A stretch of 43,659 bases of DNA from an uncultured Collinsella sp. (GCA_900543025.1 UQPP01000016.1:1-43659), one strand, 5' to 3'; numbered from the stretch's first letter, positions 24,001-33,363 are shown. Numbers and translations: made by a program. Notes: generated by a model not told the origin, from the sequence alone.

Positions 24001-25789
24001 CGACCAGTGGATGTACCACAGCCGCCTGTACGCCGTCGCCCGTTTTGTGACGATGCGCAACGATCTGGACCTGATTCAGCTCAACTCCTTCGGCTGCGGC
24101 CTGGACGCCCTGACCACCGATCAGGTGCAGGAGATTCTGGAAGCCAGCGGCAAGATCTACACCGTGCTCAAGATCGACGAGGTGTCCAACCTGGGCGCCG
24201 CGCGCATCCGCATCCGCTCACTCATGGCGGCGCTTAAGGACCAGGAGGCCGAACGCTTGGCCGAGGCCACGGCCGCGGGCGAGGCCTACGAGCAGGGCGA
24301 TGCCGCGCCGGTGGCGCCCTCCAAGGATGCCCCCGCGTTCGCGAGCCGCAAGTACACGTTCGAGGCGCAGCGCGAGAGTGCATCGACCGCGTGGCCCAAG
24401 GTGCCCTTCACCGAGCAGATGCGCGACGAGGGCTACACCATCCTGTGCCCGCAGATGGCGCCGATCCACTTTGACCTGGTCAAAGAGGTGTTCCGTGGTG
24501 CTGGCTACAACTTGGAGCTGCTGCCCTCGACCGATCACGACGCCGTCGAGGCCGGCCTGCGCTACGTGAACAATGACATTTGCTATCCGTCCATTTTGGT
24601 GACCGGCCAGATTATGGAGGCCATCGAGAGCGGTCGGTACGACCTGTCCAAGACGGCCGTGGTTATCAGCCAGACCGGCGGCGGCTGCCGTGCCACCAAT
24701 TACATCGCGCTCATCCGCAAGGCCCTGCGCGAGAGCGGCCATCCTGAGATCCCGGTGATCTCGCTTTCGGCCGTGGCGCTCGGCGAGGACAACCCCGGCT
24801 TTAAGATTACGCCGGCGCTGCTCAAGCAGGCAGTCTACGCGGTGCTCTTTGGCGACGTGATGATGCAGATGCTCTACCGCTGCCGCCCGTACGAGGCAAC
24901 GCCCGGTGCCGCCAACGCGCTCTACGAGGAGTACATGGCGCGCGCCCGCAAGCTGGCGCCTAAGTTCAACAGGCATAACTACACCAAGCTGTGCCGCGAG
25001 GCCATCCGCGCGTTCGACACCATGCCGCTCGTGGGCGAGGGTACCAAGCCGCGCGTGGGCGTGGTCGGTGAGATCTTGGTCAAGTTCCACCCTACGGCCA
25101 ACAACCACGTGGTCGACGTGATCGAGCGCGAGGGCTGCGAGGCTGTGGTGCCGGGCCTGCTCGATTTCTTCCTGTACTCCATGAGTAATGCCGAGCTGCA
25201 GAAGGACGAGCTGGGAAGCTCTGCCACTACGCGCGCGGGCATGCAGGCGCTCATTAAGCTGGTGGACTGGATGCGTACGCCGGTGGAGGAGATGCTCGAG
25301 AAGTCCCGCCGCTTTGAGGCGCCCGAGCGCATCGGCACCATGGCCGACAAGGCCCGCACGGTGCTTTCGGTGTGCAACAACATGGGCGAGGGCTGGCTGC
25401 TCACGGCCGAGATGCTCGACCTGATCGACCACGGCGCACCCAACATCATCTGCACGCAGCCCTTCGCGTGCCTGCCCAACCACGTGGTGGGTAAGGCTGT
25501 GATCAAGGAGCTGCGCCGTCAGCACCCCGAGAGCAACATTGTCGCGGTGGACTACGACCCCGGCGCGTCCGAGGTCAACCAGCTCAACCGTATTAAGCTC
25601 ATGATCAGCGTGGCCAAGGAAAACATGCGCGCCGGTAAAGGCTTTAAGCTCGAGAAGGTGGCGCCGCTCGCGATGGACGAGGTCACCGGCCAGATGCGTG
25701 CCCATGATGGCTGCGTGAGCTGTGGACCGGCCAGTGAGGAGGCCGTTGCATCGGTCGCCAAGCGTCTGGGGCGCGGTATTAAGAAGTAG
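21008..25789 (+). CDS. giant acyl-CoA dehydratase activase / 2-hydroxyacyl-CoA dehydratase fusion
   Basis: A 1593-residue protein. Residues 1-75 are an Ala/Glu/Val-rich amphipathic helical extension. Two BadF/BadG/HgdC-type ATPase domains follow, starting at about 85 (GIDVGSTTVKLAV) and 400 (GIDAGSTTMKAAL); each has the ASKHA phosphate loops and paired cysteines for an interface [4Fe-4S] cluster (C205/C244; C525/C529/C564). A Cys cluster C686-x2-C689-x3-C693...C712 begins a DUF2229-type region (about 730-950). The C-terminal part (about 1130-1500) resembles the HgdB-type dehydratase subunit, with ILCPQMAPIHF, NNDICYPS and QTGGGCRATNY. Related proteins use ATP hydrolysis to send a low-potential electron for radical dehydration or reduction of CoA esters; the substrate of these fusions is not known. 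RBS AGAGGAG. Translation probably follows the TetR gene. Confidence 0.92.
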   Translation: MSKLVEGIKDRVVAAAREAAPAVVDAAQKAATAAAEKVAEAVAEAKNAAEETSVVSEPATAAEPVAAAQAPEGAIFNPEAARGNLHLGIDVGSTTVKLAVLNDDNQIVYAKYQRHHTDVRACARDLFEGAATVLPTAQMTCAITGSGGLLLSQWLDLEFVQEVIASKRAVETLIPATDVAIELGGEDAKIIYFDNGIEQRMNGTCAGGTGAFIDQMATLLHTDASGLNELAANATTIYPIASRCGVFAKTDVQPLLNEGARPEDVAASIFQAVVTQTISGLACGRPIRGNVAFLGGPLQYLSELRHRFYLTLNLDEEHRIVPQNAHLFVASGAAMAHESNKLSTFPQLIGAIDALGDTQGAEVERLDPLFATDEDFAEFKGRHDTEVVPKGKLEGYTGRVFIGIDAGSTTMKAALVGEDGQLLHTWYGNNNGDILGTAKVIMADFYNHIPAGCTIGHVTTTGYGEALLIEALKADSGEIETVAHLRGAKAFLPGVEFILDIGGQDMKCLRVKDGVIEHIMLNEACSSGCGSFIESFAVSMNMDVRAFADAAIHAKAPVDLGSRCTVFMNSRVKQAQKEGATVGDIAAGLSYSVIKNALFKVIKLRDPKEIGNQVIVQGGTFMSDATLRAFEQLTGVHAVRPDIAGCMGAYGAALLARDRAGADGTSTILSAEDIAHLTVTQKHVRCGRCSNNCQLTVNDFGGGRRFITGNRCEKGAGHKKQKTEAPNLFKKKNELLFNREVLSPDEAPRGTVGIPRALNMYENYPFWHAFFTRLGFSVQLSDQSSKKTYQAGIESMPSESVCYPAKMSHGHVMNLIDRDVDFIWMPCVRWERKEDPTAGNCYNCPIVMSYPTALALNIDEIREQNIEFLYPFVPYHDKTELKRRLYQVLAVDRVADAEAGRGRVRGPKITRSEVDAAVNAAFETDARFHEDIQTMGEEALKWVEDHGGHGIVLAGRPYHNDPEINHALPELISSFGFAVFTEDSLAHLVKPERPIRVVDQWMYHSRLYAVARFVTMRNDLDLIQLNSFGCGLDALTTDQVQEILEASGKIYTVLKIDEVSNLGAARIRIRSLMAALKDQEAERLAEATAAGEAYEQGDAAPVAPSKDAPAFASRKYTFEAQRESASTAWPKVPFTEQMRDEGYTILCPQMAPIHFDLVKEVFRGAGYNLELLPSTDHDAVEAGLRYVNNDICYPSILVTGQIMEAIESGRYDLSKTAVVISQTGGGCRATNYIALIRKALRESGHPEIPVISLSAVALGEDNPGFKITPALLKQAVYAVLFGDVMMQMLYRCRPYEATPGAANALYEEYMARARKLAPKFNRHNYTKLCREAIRAFDTMPLVGEGTKPRVGVVGEILVKFHPTANNHVVDVIEREGCEAVVPGLLDFFLYSMSNAELQKDELGSSATTRAGMQALIKLVDWMRTPVEEMLEKSRRFEAPERIGTMADKARTVLSVCNNMGEGWLLTAEMLDLIDHGAPNIICTQPFACLPNHVVGKAVIKELRRQHPESNIVAVDYDPGASEVNQLNRIKLMISVAKENMRAGKGFKLEKVAPLAMDEVTGQMRAHDGCVSCGPASEEAVASVAKRLGRGIKK

Positions 25790-25817
25790 TTGGCCTACTT
25801 CGAGCCGGATATAAGAC

Positions 25818-25854
25818 AAACGGGTGGTAGTCGTACCGGCTACCACCCGTTTTT
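25818..25854 (+). terminator. intrinsic terminator of the activase operon
   Basis: AAACGGGTGGTAG - 9-base loop - CTACCACCCGTTT followed by TTG: 13-bp perfect stem, 29 bases past the stop codon. Confidence 0.93.
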
Positions 25855-25874
25855 GCTGGACATATGTTGCGCAA

Positions 25875-26384
25875 ATGATCTCGCTGCAGCCTTCCGTGGG
25901 CTTGCCCGATTTTTGGGCTGGCTCGGGCTTTGAAGACAAGTTATTGCAGGCCCAGGGCGATTTCTCGCTCAATGCAGGCCAGCACAGCGTGACGTATCTG
26001 CCGAGTTCTGACACGGCAGCGACTGGTCGCTACCAGGTGCTGCTATACGACAACAACTTTGGTGCGGCCGAGAGCTACCCCAAATTCGACTGGGGCCAGC
26101 TGGGCGCCGCGGTGGTGACCGACTACAGCCGCCGCTCGCATTCGTTTGGGCGCATCTTTACGGTGGACGAGATGGCGCGCACCTACGAGCTCGAAGACCA
26201 GATCGCGGTGCCGTTCTCGGGCTACGTTAGCAGTGCGCAGCGCGTCGGCGATTCGAACAGCATACTCGTGGCATCGGGCATGGCCAAGACCTTTGCCGAG
26301 TACGATCGCTATGGACTGCCCATCGCCACCTACGAAATGGAAGCCGAGAAGTACATCTACCGCGTGTACAAGTACGAGCTGTAG
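25875..26384 (+). pseudogene. 3' fragment of an aryl-sulfate sulfotransferase gene
   Basis: The frame from 25875 to 26384 encodes about 169 residues resembling the C-terminal third of arylsulfotransferases (AssT): DKLLQAQGDFSLNAGQHSVTYL, then VLLYDNNFG, and a final region ending in RVYKYEL. The family normally has about 550-600 residues with a signal peptide and catalytic histidines that are missing here; upstream lies only the activase terminator. The start ATG has no convincing RBS. It is therefore a decayed relic, although the remaining frame has no internal stop. Confidence 0.75.
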
Positions 26385-26451
26385 CGCTGCGCTTGGCTGT
26401 GCCTGCGCCCCGCGGCTGCGCTCTCGTGCCGGGCCCACCTCGCGTCCCGCA

Positions 26452-27591
26452 TCACTTTACGTCAAACTCCACACGATCGAGTTCGGGCACATTGAGGTTG
26501 ATGAGCTTGCGGGCGACGTGGCGGTCGTGCGCCCCGAGCGCCTCGCTTGTCGTCACGTGGGCGACAACCTCGCGCTCGACGATGCCCTCTTCCTCGCCCT
26601 CGGCAGCCGAGGTCTCGACGGCGACGGTGTAATCCTTAAAGCCCGGCAGCACCGCGGCAAGTTCGCGCGTAGTTTCGGTGACGCCATAGCCGTCCTGCAC
26701 GCCGGCCTGCGCCGAGCCAATAGACCCCGCGGTCATAACGATGCAGGGGATGGCAAAGATGGCCGTTCCCACGATGATGCGGCGGCGCACTTTGCGTGAC
26801 AGCTCGTCGACCTCGGCGTCTTCCTCGGCGGTCACAATGCCGTCGCCGTTGAGGTCGCGCTTGAGCGGCACGTGCAAAAGAAGCAGCACGGCTTCGGCAG
26901 CCAGTGCGATAAAGATCACGTTGATGCCAAACTCGTAAAGCGCTGAGAGAAATAGCGACCCGCTTGCGATGGCGATGCCGTAGCCCGCCGCGCACAGGGG
27001 TGGCATGAGCGCGGTCGCCACGGCCACGCCGGCGATGAGCGTGGCGGGTTCCTGATCGCGCGAGTTGCCCAACCCGCCCGCAAAGCCGCCCGCGAGCGCG
27101 ACGGCAAGGTCCCACACAGTCGGTGTCGAATTGTCGATGATGGCCGCCGTGGTGGTGCCAAGGGGCGAGAGCTTAAAGTACAGCGTGGACGTGACCAGGC
27201 AAAAGACCATCTGCAGTGCGAGGCTGGCAATGGCCTCGACGGTGATCTCGCGGTCGAGCGTTGCAATACCGTATGCCATGGCAAGGACCGAGCCCATAAG
27301 CGGGCAGATGAGCATGGCGCCCACGATGGCAATGTCCGAATCGATATCGAGGCCGATGCTTGCGATGAGCATGGCGATGATGAGGATACACAGGTGAGAG
27401 CCAGTCAGACGCGCGCCGTTTACAAAACGCTTGCGAATCACGTGGTAGGGCGCGCGACCCTCGCGAATGTTGAATGCGCGCTTGAGGAAGCGGGTGATGT
27501 TTTCCATGGCTTCGCTATGAGCGGGGCGGATGCCGTGACGCCGATGATGACGCTCGCGCAGTCGCTTGATCTGTTGTTTGTCGAGTTCCAT
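26452..27591 (-). CDS. DUF389 membrane protein with an EF-hand-like loop
   Basis: A 379-residue inner-membrane protein. Six or so membrane segments lie between about 63 and 240. GAMLICPLMG (91-100) and AGVAVATALMPPLCAAGYG (187-205) are the DUF389 signatures. Between the core and a last helix (about 272-292) is a cytoplasmic or external stretch containing DLNGDGIVTAEE (246-257), an ideal 12-residue EF-hand loop. The C-terminal 80 residues are soluble. ATG 27589-27591 behind GAGGTG is preferred to the upstream frame start at 27621. DUF389 proteins have no firm function. Confidence 0.85.
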   Translation of the reverse strand: MELDKQQIKRLRERHHRRHGIRPAHSEAMENITRFLKRAFNIREGRAPYHVIRKRFVNGARLTGSHLCILIIAMLIASIGLDIDSDIAIVGAMLICPLMGSVLAMAYGIATLDREITVEAIASLALQMVFCLVTSTLYFKLSPLGTTTAAIIDNSTPTVWDLAVALAGGFAGGLGNSRDQEPATLIAGVAVATALMPPLCAAGYGIAIASGSLFLSALYEFGINVIFIALAAEAVLLLLHVPLKRDLNGDGIVTAEEDAEVDELSRKVRRRIIVGTAIFAIPCIVMTAGSIGSAQAGVQDGYGVTETTRELAAVLPGFKDYTVAVETSAAEGEEEGIVEREVVAHVTTSEALGAHDRHVARKLINLNVPELDRVEFDVK

Positions 27592-27898
27592 GTCCACCTC
27601 GTTCCAGCGCGGTCCGCGCAACGCGCCCGTTGTCCTAACTCTACACCGTGGCGGGCGGGGTGTCTGTTGGATGCGGAATCCGATAGGGCGGATGACGCGG
27701 GAGCAAATGCAAATTACAGGCTCAATTCGATCCCGCGAGAATATGATGCACCAGCTCCTTCAAATGTGACGAAACTGTGAAGTACGAGAGCGTGAATTTC
27801 AAAAAATACGCTGGTCGCCAATGTTGCGCAACAGAATTCAAAAATCAGCTCCTACATTTTGAAGCGTATGGATACATCCGTGTCAAAGGGAGAAAGCC
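27592..27898. other. 307-base gene-free upstream region of the surface-protein gene
   Basis: Holds the divergent starts of the DUF389 and surface-protein genes. It is A+T-richer than the flanks, with several TTCAAAAA-like words (about 27797 and 27838). No clear promoter or gene was found. Confidence 0.4.
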
Positions 27899-30800
27899 AT
27901 GGCAAACTACAGTCCACAACACTTTGAGCCTCGGGCCAAGACTGTCAACGTCAAGGGCGTTGCTAACCGCGCCGTCGCAACCGTTTTGACGGCGGGCCTC
28001 ATCGCTCAGCCGCTCATGTCGCCGCTGGCGGCAATCGCCGCACCGTCAACCGATAACGGCGATTCTGTTCAGGGGGGGTAGTTCTGTAGAGAATACCGTT
28101 GCCGCCGGTAACCAAGCGGTCGTAAAGACGGCTGCCCAGCTGGCCGAGGAGTCGGCAAAGCAGCTCAAGGACGCTCAGGCCGCCTACGATGCCGCCCAGA
28201 AGAAGGCCGACGCGGCGGGCCAGTCTCAAAAGCAGGCGCAGCAGCAAAAGAATCAGGCCTCGCAGGCTGTGAGCGACAACGAAATCGAGCAGAACGCAGC
28301 AGAAGTCGCCGCGCTCCAGGAGAAGATTGACGAGCTCAAAGCCGCCGTCGAAAAGACCGAGCAGCAGCAGAAGAAGCTGGGCGACCTGAACGATCAGCTC
28401 GATCAAGCCAACAAGAGTGTCGAGGATAAGACCCAGGCGCTCAAGGACGCCAAGGCAAAGCAGGATGAGGCCAAGAAGGCCCTCGACGATGCCCAGGCCA
28501 AGCTCGAGGCCATGGGTATGGACGAGTACGAGGCCGCCAAGAAGGCCGTCGAGGACGCGCAGGCAAAGCTCGATGACGCCAATAAGGCCGTTGCTACTGC
28601 ACAGGCCAATCTGGACCAGGCCAAGGCTGCCGAGGCCAGCGCCCAGCAGGAAAAGAAGGACACTGAGGCCGCTCTGACTTCCGCCCAGGCCAAGAAGCAG
28701 GAGACTGCCGCTGCTCTCGCCGCTGCGACCACCGCGCGCGATAACGCCCAGCAGAAGTTCAACCAGGCGCAGGCCGCGCTCGATGCCGCGACCTCGGGCA
28801 CGGGTATCGATCTGAACGCGCTCGAGGCTGCCAAGGTCACTGCCGCCAGCGAGCTCGCGACCGCGCAGACTGCACTCGATGACGCGACGGCTGCCGACGC
28901 CACCGCCCAGGCGAACCTGCAGGCGGCCCAGAATACCGCCACCGCCGCGCAGGAGAAGGCCAACGCCGCCAATGCCGCTGTGGCATCTGCCCAGTCTGCA
29001 TATGATGCGGCAAACAAGGAGTACAAGGACGCGGCCAGTAAGCGTGACGCCGCGAAGACGGCATACGAGCAGGCCCAGCAGACCGAGGCCGACAAGAAGG
29101 CGGAGTACGACCGTCTCGTCGAGATCCGTCAGCAGAAGCACAACGAGTTCAATCAGGCTCGTGCTGAAGTAACAGATGCGAAAAATGCATACGATGCCGC
29201 AACCGCCGAGGTCGAGAAGCTTAACCAGCAGATTGCCGACCTCAAGTCGAACATGACCGTAGACCAGAATGTAATCAGCCAGGGTATGCTCGGCTTCATG
29301 AACTACATCATCGACGGCAGCCAGTTCACAGCCACGCAGAAAAAGAACGCCCGGGAAGCCGTATCGATGCTGACCGGTGCCGCTGACAAGGCCGAATGGT
29401 ATGACCAGTACGTCGATCATGACATGTCTCGCGACACCAACCCGCTCTCCCTGGAGCAGATGCGCAACGCCTTGACATATCTCGACACCCAGAACAACCT
29501 CCGCAAGGCGAACGGCCAGTCGGCGCTCAGCGTCAGCCTCCGCATGACTGCGGCAGCCGCCCTTAATGTATCGTATTCATCGAACATCTGGGGACACTCG
29601 GGCTGCTACTGGGATAACGGTGAAAATCTTGCCGGCGGTGGCGGTGCGTATACCGGCGGCGAGACCGAGGATACCCTCGGTTGGCCCTATACCGGCCTCT
29701 ACACCCAGGAGAAAGAGGCATTCGATAAGTACGCCAAGAAGAATGGTGACCTTGAAAACCATCGATATGATTCCAACTATATCTCCCGGCACTACAAAAG
29801 CATCTCCCAGGAGTGCGGGCACTATCTCAACATCATCGATGCCGGCACGCAGGCTATCGGCATCGCGACCGGTAGCGGTAAGAACACCGATTCCGAGGTA
29901 ACAATCTTCGATTACAGCTCTTTTGACAGTGAGGCTGATTTCACTGTCTCCGAGTTCAAGAAGCTCCTGAACGACTACATCGATTCCGCATACAACGCAG
30001 GCGGCACGCAGGAGCAGAAGGAGCAGCTGAAGCAGCTGCAGAATGAGCTGGCAGAAGCGCAGAAGAACTTCGGGACTGCTGGAACGGCTTATTCTAACGC
30101 ATTGGATAAGCAAGAAAGCGCGCGCGACGCCTATACCGCAGCCGACACTAACGCGAACACCGCCAAGGGCGAGTACGAGAAGTCCAAGTCAGGCACCGCC
30201 GCCGCGAAGACGGTATACGACGCCGCCGAAGCCAAACTCAAGGGTATCGACGTCAAGACGCCCCAGACCAAGCTCAACGCCGCCAAGGGCGAGGCCGCTA
30301 CTGCCCAGGCAGCTCTCGATAAGGCAAACGCCACGCTTGCTGACAGTAAGACGAAGGCAGCCGATGCCGCTGCTCACAAGGCGAAGGCTCGCAGTGCCCG
30401 CGACGCCGCCAAGGTAAAGTCCGATCAAGCCAACGAGGCGTATGACAACGCCACGGCTTCGGTCAAGGATCTTACCGCCAAATGCGATGCCGCCAATAGA
30501 GATCTTAAGAACAAGCAGGGCTCGCTTGACGAGGCAAAGAAGGCCGACGATGCCGCCCAGGCTGGTGTAGACAAGGCCCAGGCCGCAGATGTCCAGGCCG
30601 CGACTGCTCTTTCGGACGCCAAGCAGGCGGTTGCCGCCAAGGCGCAGGCTGTGTCCGACGCGCAGACCAAGGCCAAGGCTGCCGAGGGCGAACTGGCCAC
30701 CGCGAACAAGGCCTTCGAGCTCTTCGCTGGAGCCCAGAAAGCGGTCGACGACGCCAAGGCCGCCTATGACGCTGCCGTCGCCGGTGTCGCCGATGCCCAG

Positions 30801-31349
30801 AAGCAGCTCGAGGCCGCCAACGAAGCCGTCGTCGATGCGAACTTCGAGATCGTCAAGGCCAAGGCTGAGCTTGCCAGCGATGAGGCACTCAAGGCCGATC
30901 TTGAGGCTGTCGACCACAAGGCATCCCTTGCCGCGGGCACGACGGGCAACGAGAAGCTGGTCAAGCTGAACGCTGCCTACGCTCGCTATAAGGCTGCTGT
31001 CGATGCTGCCGCTGGTCTCAAGGCTGCCCTGAGCGATGCCGATGCCAAGCTGTCCGACGCCAACGACGCCTATGCCGCTGCACTGGCCGAGCTCGGAGAT
31101 GCCAAGGATGCCTTGGCTGCCGCTCAGGCCGAGTACGACAAGTATCATCCCAAGGCTGAGCCGCAGGCCAAGCCTCAGGTTGCGCAGGCTGCTGCAAAGG
31201 CCCCCGTTGCCAAGAAACAGGCTGCGCCTGCCGCGCTCGCCCAGACCGGTGATGACTCCGCGCTTGCGGGCGAGGTCTTCGTTATCGGCGGTATTACGCT
31301 CGTGGCTGCGGGCGTGACGCTGGGCGATCGTCGTCGCAAGCACATGTAG
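27899..31349 (+). CDS. cell-wall-anchored coiled-coil protein with CAP domain, frame broken at a G7 run
   Basis: If one base is removed from the G run at 28072-28078, the frame from ATG 27899 (RBS AAAGGGAG) runs to 31349 and gives 1149 residues. As it stands, translation stops at TAG 28079-28081 after 60 codons. The product has a signal peptide (cut near AAIAA-P, residue 48), Ala/Lys/Gln-rich coiled coils (about 65-480 and 690-1095), a central CAP/SCP domain (about 525-670, with GENLAGG and CGHYLNIID), and a sorting signal: LAQTGD (1113-1118), hydrophobic segment and RRRK tail. The shifted frame remains open for 1,089 codons, so the gene is under selection. Function probably adhesion or wall-associated; the CAP role is unknown. 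Confidence 0.85.
28072..28078. repeat. G7 homopolymer run at the frame break
   Basis: Seven consecutive G. With six (or nine) the surface protein is in frame; with seven it stops at once. Runs of this length slip readily during replication. Confidence 0.9.
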
Positions 31350-31417
31350 TGATTCGAGCGTCGGCTCTGCAACGAACTCCAATTCATAACGGGACCGTCT
31401 CGTTAGCCAAACGATAA

Positions 31418-31457
31418 GGCCGGCGCGCTGTTAAACGCAGCGCGCCGGCCTTTCTTT
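31418..31457 (+). terminator. intrinsic terminator of the surface-protein gene
   Basis: GGCCGGCGCGCTG - TTAAACG - CAGCGCGCCGGCC followed by TTTCTTTGTTT; 13-bp perfect stem. Confidence 0.93.
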
Positions 31458-31467
31458 GTTTCGATAT

Positions 31468-31508
31468 CAAAAAGCCCGGTCAGCAGCCGCAGAAGCTACC
31501 GACCGGGC
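31468..31508 (-). terminator. intrinsic terminator of the OPT transporter gene
   Basis: On the minus strand GCCCGGTC...GACCGGGC, with an inner GTAGC/GCTGC stem, then TTTTTG. It faces the surface-protein terminator. Confidence 0.9.
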
Positions 31509-31549
31509 AAGCCGTAGGCAATATGGTTGCTGTCGAGCAGCTGCTCAGC

Positions 31550-33253
31550 TTAGCCCAGCAGGCTTAAGCCCACGGAGACAAACGCCAGGATAACGCCGAC
31601 GATGGACTCGCCACCGAGCAGGCCGCTGGCAACGACCAGACCCTGTTCCTGGAAGGCGGCGTCCTTGGCAGCCCTCTCCTCGTCGGAAAGACCAGCGGTG
31701 GCGTCGCGGTGGGCTGCCCACTTGTCGTAGGCGAGCTTGACGCAGGAGCCTAGGAAGGCCGTGAGTGACATGTAGAACGGCAGGTACACGCCCAGGCCGA
31801 TCATCATGGCCGGAATGCCGAGCCAGTACATGACGATGCCGGCGATAAAGCCGCCAACGAACCACGGCACGCTCGGGATGCCCGAGACCATGGTGGCGAC
31901 CACGCTTGCCTGCGCGGCAACAAAGCTCTTGTCGGGGCCAAAGGCGTCCGGGCCATAGGCGGTGACGAGCGCGACCATGACGGCTGCGGCGACCAGGGCG
32001 CCCACGATGCCGCCAATGGCTTGGCCGATCCATTGCGCACGCGGGTTGGTGCCCAGCACGGCGCCGGCCTTAAAGTCGTTCATGACGTCGCCCGCAAGGC
32101 CGCACGCTACGGCCACGATGCCGGCGATAAAGAACAGCTTGACCTGGGCAATCTGTGCAAAGGCTGCCACGATGAGCATAACGATGAGGCCAAAGATCTC
32201 CATGGGGTCGATGCCCGTCTGGCCGCAGCTCTGTGCGCTCATGATGGTGGTGACAAAGGTGAACAGCGTCACGATGACGGCCGGAACGGGGCCAAGGTCA
32301 AGCACGATGGCGATGATCACGGCGATGGCGGCAGCACCCAGGCCGATGATACCGGCGTCGAGCTTAAGGGAGCCCGAGATGAGCGACTGCTCGTCGGTGT
32401 CGGTGGAGCTGTCGGCGGCAAGACCGCGGACGATGCCGGCGACCTGCGGCAGGATGTCCTTGAGGACGACGGCGACGCCAAAGCCCATCATAAGGCCCAT
32501 ACCCAGGGACTTGACGATACCCTGCGCAGTCACAACGTCGAACAGACCGGCAGCGGTGCCACCCACGATGATGCCAAAGTTGCCCAGCAGCGCGCCGGCA
32601 AACCAGAAGGCGACGGGGGCGAAGCCCACGAGGAAGCCGACGGAGAGCAGCATGGGCGAGTTGTAGATGCCAAAGGTCACGCCGGGGATGTTGAGTGTGC
32701 ATAGCATGCTGGGCACCACGCCCAGGGCGTCGCGCAGCACGCCATAGATGCCGGCGATGGCCATGGAACCAAAGAGCTGCTTGCCGGTTTTGCCGCCAGC
32801 CTCGGTCGCGCGCAGGGTCTGAGCTGCGGCGTTGCCGGTGGGGAACTCAAGCGCGGCATCCACGATAAAGTGACGGTGGATGAGCGCTGTCGCCAGCAGG
32901 CCCAGGATGGTGCCGGCGAGCGCCACGATAAACATGTCGAGCCAGCTGATCTGGTCGGCATAGCCCAGCATCCAGGCGCCCGGGATGGTAAACGCCAAGC
33001 CGCCGGCGACCATGGCGCCCGCGGACATGATGGTGTGGGTGACGTTGGCCTCGTTGAGGCTGGCGTTGCCCATGAGCTTAAGGAAGAACAGCGAGATGAC
33101 GGCAGCGAAGACGATCGGCCAGGGGAGTGCGCCCATCTTGAGGGCGGTGTAGGCCGAGCTTGCCGTGATGATCACGCAGCCAAGGACGCCGATGACGACA
33201 CCGCGCAGCGTGAGTTGCCCGCGCATCGAAGCGCGGTTCGAGGGATTGCTCAT
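31550..33253 (-). CDS. OPT family oligopeptide transporter
   Basis: A 567-residue polytopic membrane protein of the OPT family (PF03169). About fourteen hydrophobic segments; the N-terminus RGQLTLRGVVIGVLGCVIIT with SSAYTALKMGALPWPIVFAAV is the typical start of bacterial OPT proteins. NEANVTHTIMSAGAMVAGGLAFTIPG follows as in other family members. Substrates are presumed to be small peptides or metal chelates. ATG 33251-33253 behind AAAGGAG at 7 bases. It is shorter than the usual 630-690 residues, possibly lacking part of a central soluble loop. Divergent from coaX. Confidence 0.9.
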   Translation of the reverse strand: MSNPSNRASMRGQLTLRGVVIGVLGCVIITASSAYTALKMGALPWPIVFAAVISLFFLKLMGNASLNEANVTHTIMSAGAMVAGGLAFTIPGAWMLGYADQISWLDMFIVALAGTILGLLATALIHRHFIVDAALEFPTGNAAAQTLRATEAGGKTGKQLFGSMAIAGIYGVLRDALGVVPSMLCTLNIPGVTFGIYNSPMLLSVGFLVGFAPVAFWFAGALLGNFGIIVGGTAAGLFDVVTAQGIVKSLGMGLMMGFGVAVVLKDILPQVAGIVRGLAADSSTDTDEQSLISGSLKLDAGIIGLGAAAIAVIIAIVLDLGPVPAVIVTLFTFVTTIMSAQSCGQTGIDPMEIFGLIVMLIVAAFAQIAQVKLFFIAGIVAVACGLAGDVMNDFKAGAVLGTNPRAQWIGQAIGGIVGALVAAAVMVALVTAYGPDAFGPDKSFVAAQASVVATMVSGIPSVPWFVGGFIAGIVMYWLGIPAMMIGLGVYLPFYMSLTAFLGSCVKLAYDKWAAHRDATAGLSDEERAAKDAAFQEQGLVVASGLLGGESIVGVILAFVSVGLSLLG

Positions 33254-33363
33254 ATAGAACTCCTTTGCGTATATCCGCTTCCCCCGGGAGCGCCGTTACG
33301 GATACGGCGCGGGAAGTCGGGTTACCAAGGGCCGCCGCGTGAGCTCGCGCGCGACCGCGCACC

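Noticed and set aside
24218..26014. 598-codon minus-strand frame across the activase end and terminator
   Set aside because: Runs through the terminator and shows no recognisable domain; a shadow of the activase coding pattern.
28014..29420. 468-codon minus-strand frame opposite the surface protein
   Set aside because: Low-complexity Leu/Gly/Arg translation mirroring the Ala/Lys/Gln coiled coil on the other strand.
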